From Pelecanus crispus (lineage: Eukaryota > Chordata > Aves > Pelecaniformes > Pelecanidae): 64,000 nt of DNA. Shown here in pieces: positions 63,801 to 64,000 of the stretch (positions are counted from its first letter, which is position 1; each line of letters begins with the position of its first letter). The position numbers and the translations under genes were made by a program. The stretch spans positions 126,295,388 to 126,359,387 of the forward strand of contig NC_134644.1 of assembly GCF_030463565.1 (NCBI RefSeq), written 5' to 3'. Below the pieces are notes generated by a model, which saw nothing but the letters and a program-made list of their open reading frames with translations, ran no database searches and had not been told where the DNA came from.

Positions 63801-64000
63801 GTGCAAGCTGTTCTCCTTGCATCACGGACTACCTTGGTTGTCATGTAGATGGGATCATTATATGCATCCCAATGAATGAAATACAAAACTAAAGACAGTC
63901 TCACTTGTCCTGCCCTAGGGCCACCTAAAGAAGATGAGTGAGGAATATCTAGGCTCTCTCAGAGGATTTCCAGTGCTAGATTTAGGGCCAGATTTCCTCA
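60827..64000. other. Non-coding stretch, probable opsin intron
   Basis: AT-rich, with no gene recognised on either strand. I looked here for upstream opsin exons (TM1-TM5 motifs, DRY-like and WxxP segments with splice sites) on the minus strand and found none I can defend. Two weak exon-like candidates are recorded under rejected observations. Open frames are under 82 codons. Confidence 0.45.

Noticed and set aside
63827..63920. Minus-strand exon-like segment with a TCTTCTTTAG acceptor and an AAG-GTAGTC donor, ending NDPIYMTTK
   Set aside because: The residues do not resemble any opsin segment and the donor is weak, so it is most likely chance.
1..64000. CRISPR arrays, tRNA or rRNA genes, bacterial operons
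   Set aside because: No regularly spaced repeats of CRISPR type, no cloverleaf with conserved tRNA boxes, no rRNA sequence and no ribosome-binding-site/operon structure were seen. The content is vertebrate nuclear.

Overview
The window looks like a gene-poor, AT-rich stretch of a bird nuclear chromosome. Two things point to birds: several CR1 LINEs with the typical 3' tail of ATTCTATG-type octamers, and a 1.14 kb solo LTR of a kind I recall from neoavian genomes (family memory, not a search). No bacterial features, CRISPR arrays, rRNA or tRNA genes were seen.

The one confident protein-coding element is a terminal exon on the minus strand at 53918-54529. It encodes TM6, TM7 and a long C-terminal tail of an opsin, with the retinal-binding lysine, an NPxxY motif and a strong splice acceptor. 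The neuropsin-like (OPN5-like) group fits best, but I cannot choose the paralogue. The upstream exons must lie to the right, and I could not place them within the remaining 9.5 kb. In the gene's orientation, the CR1 cluster at 55.4-60.8 kb therefore probably sits in its last intron, antisense to it.

Layout: 1-6279 featureless; 6285-7425 solo LTR with a 5-bp target duplication and an internal minisatellite; 7431-26450 no recognised gene; 26451-27597 5'-truncated CR1 (minus); 30979-31797 an unexplained 272-codon open frame (minus); 35285-35665 old CR1 tail (minus); 42130-42850 very old CR1-like reverse transcriptase remnant (minus); 43950-44245 CR1 tail (minus); 48430-48850 GC-rich patch; 53918-54529 opsin exon (minus); 55362-56537 CR1 (plus); 56595-56698 second CR1 tail (plus); about 58130-60826 long CR1 with endonuclease and reverse transcriptase remnants (plus); 60827-64000 no recognised gene.

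The most notable result of the hunt is the pair of plus-strand CR1 copies 4.25 kb apart. By eye they are about 80% alike in their first 210 shared bases, then switch sharply to about 96% for the next ~885 bases, then diverge again at the 3' end. That pattern suggests ectopic gene conversion or a chimeric element. No clearly new biological system was found.
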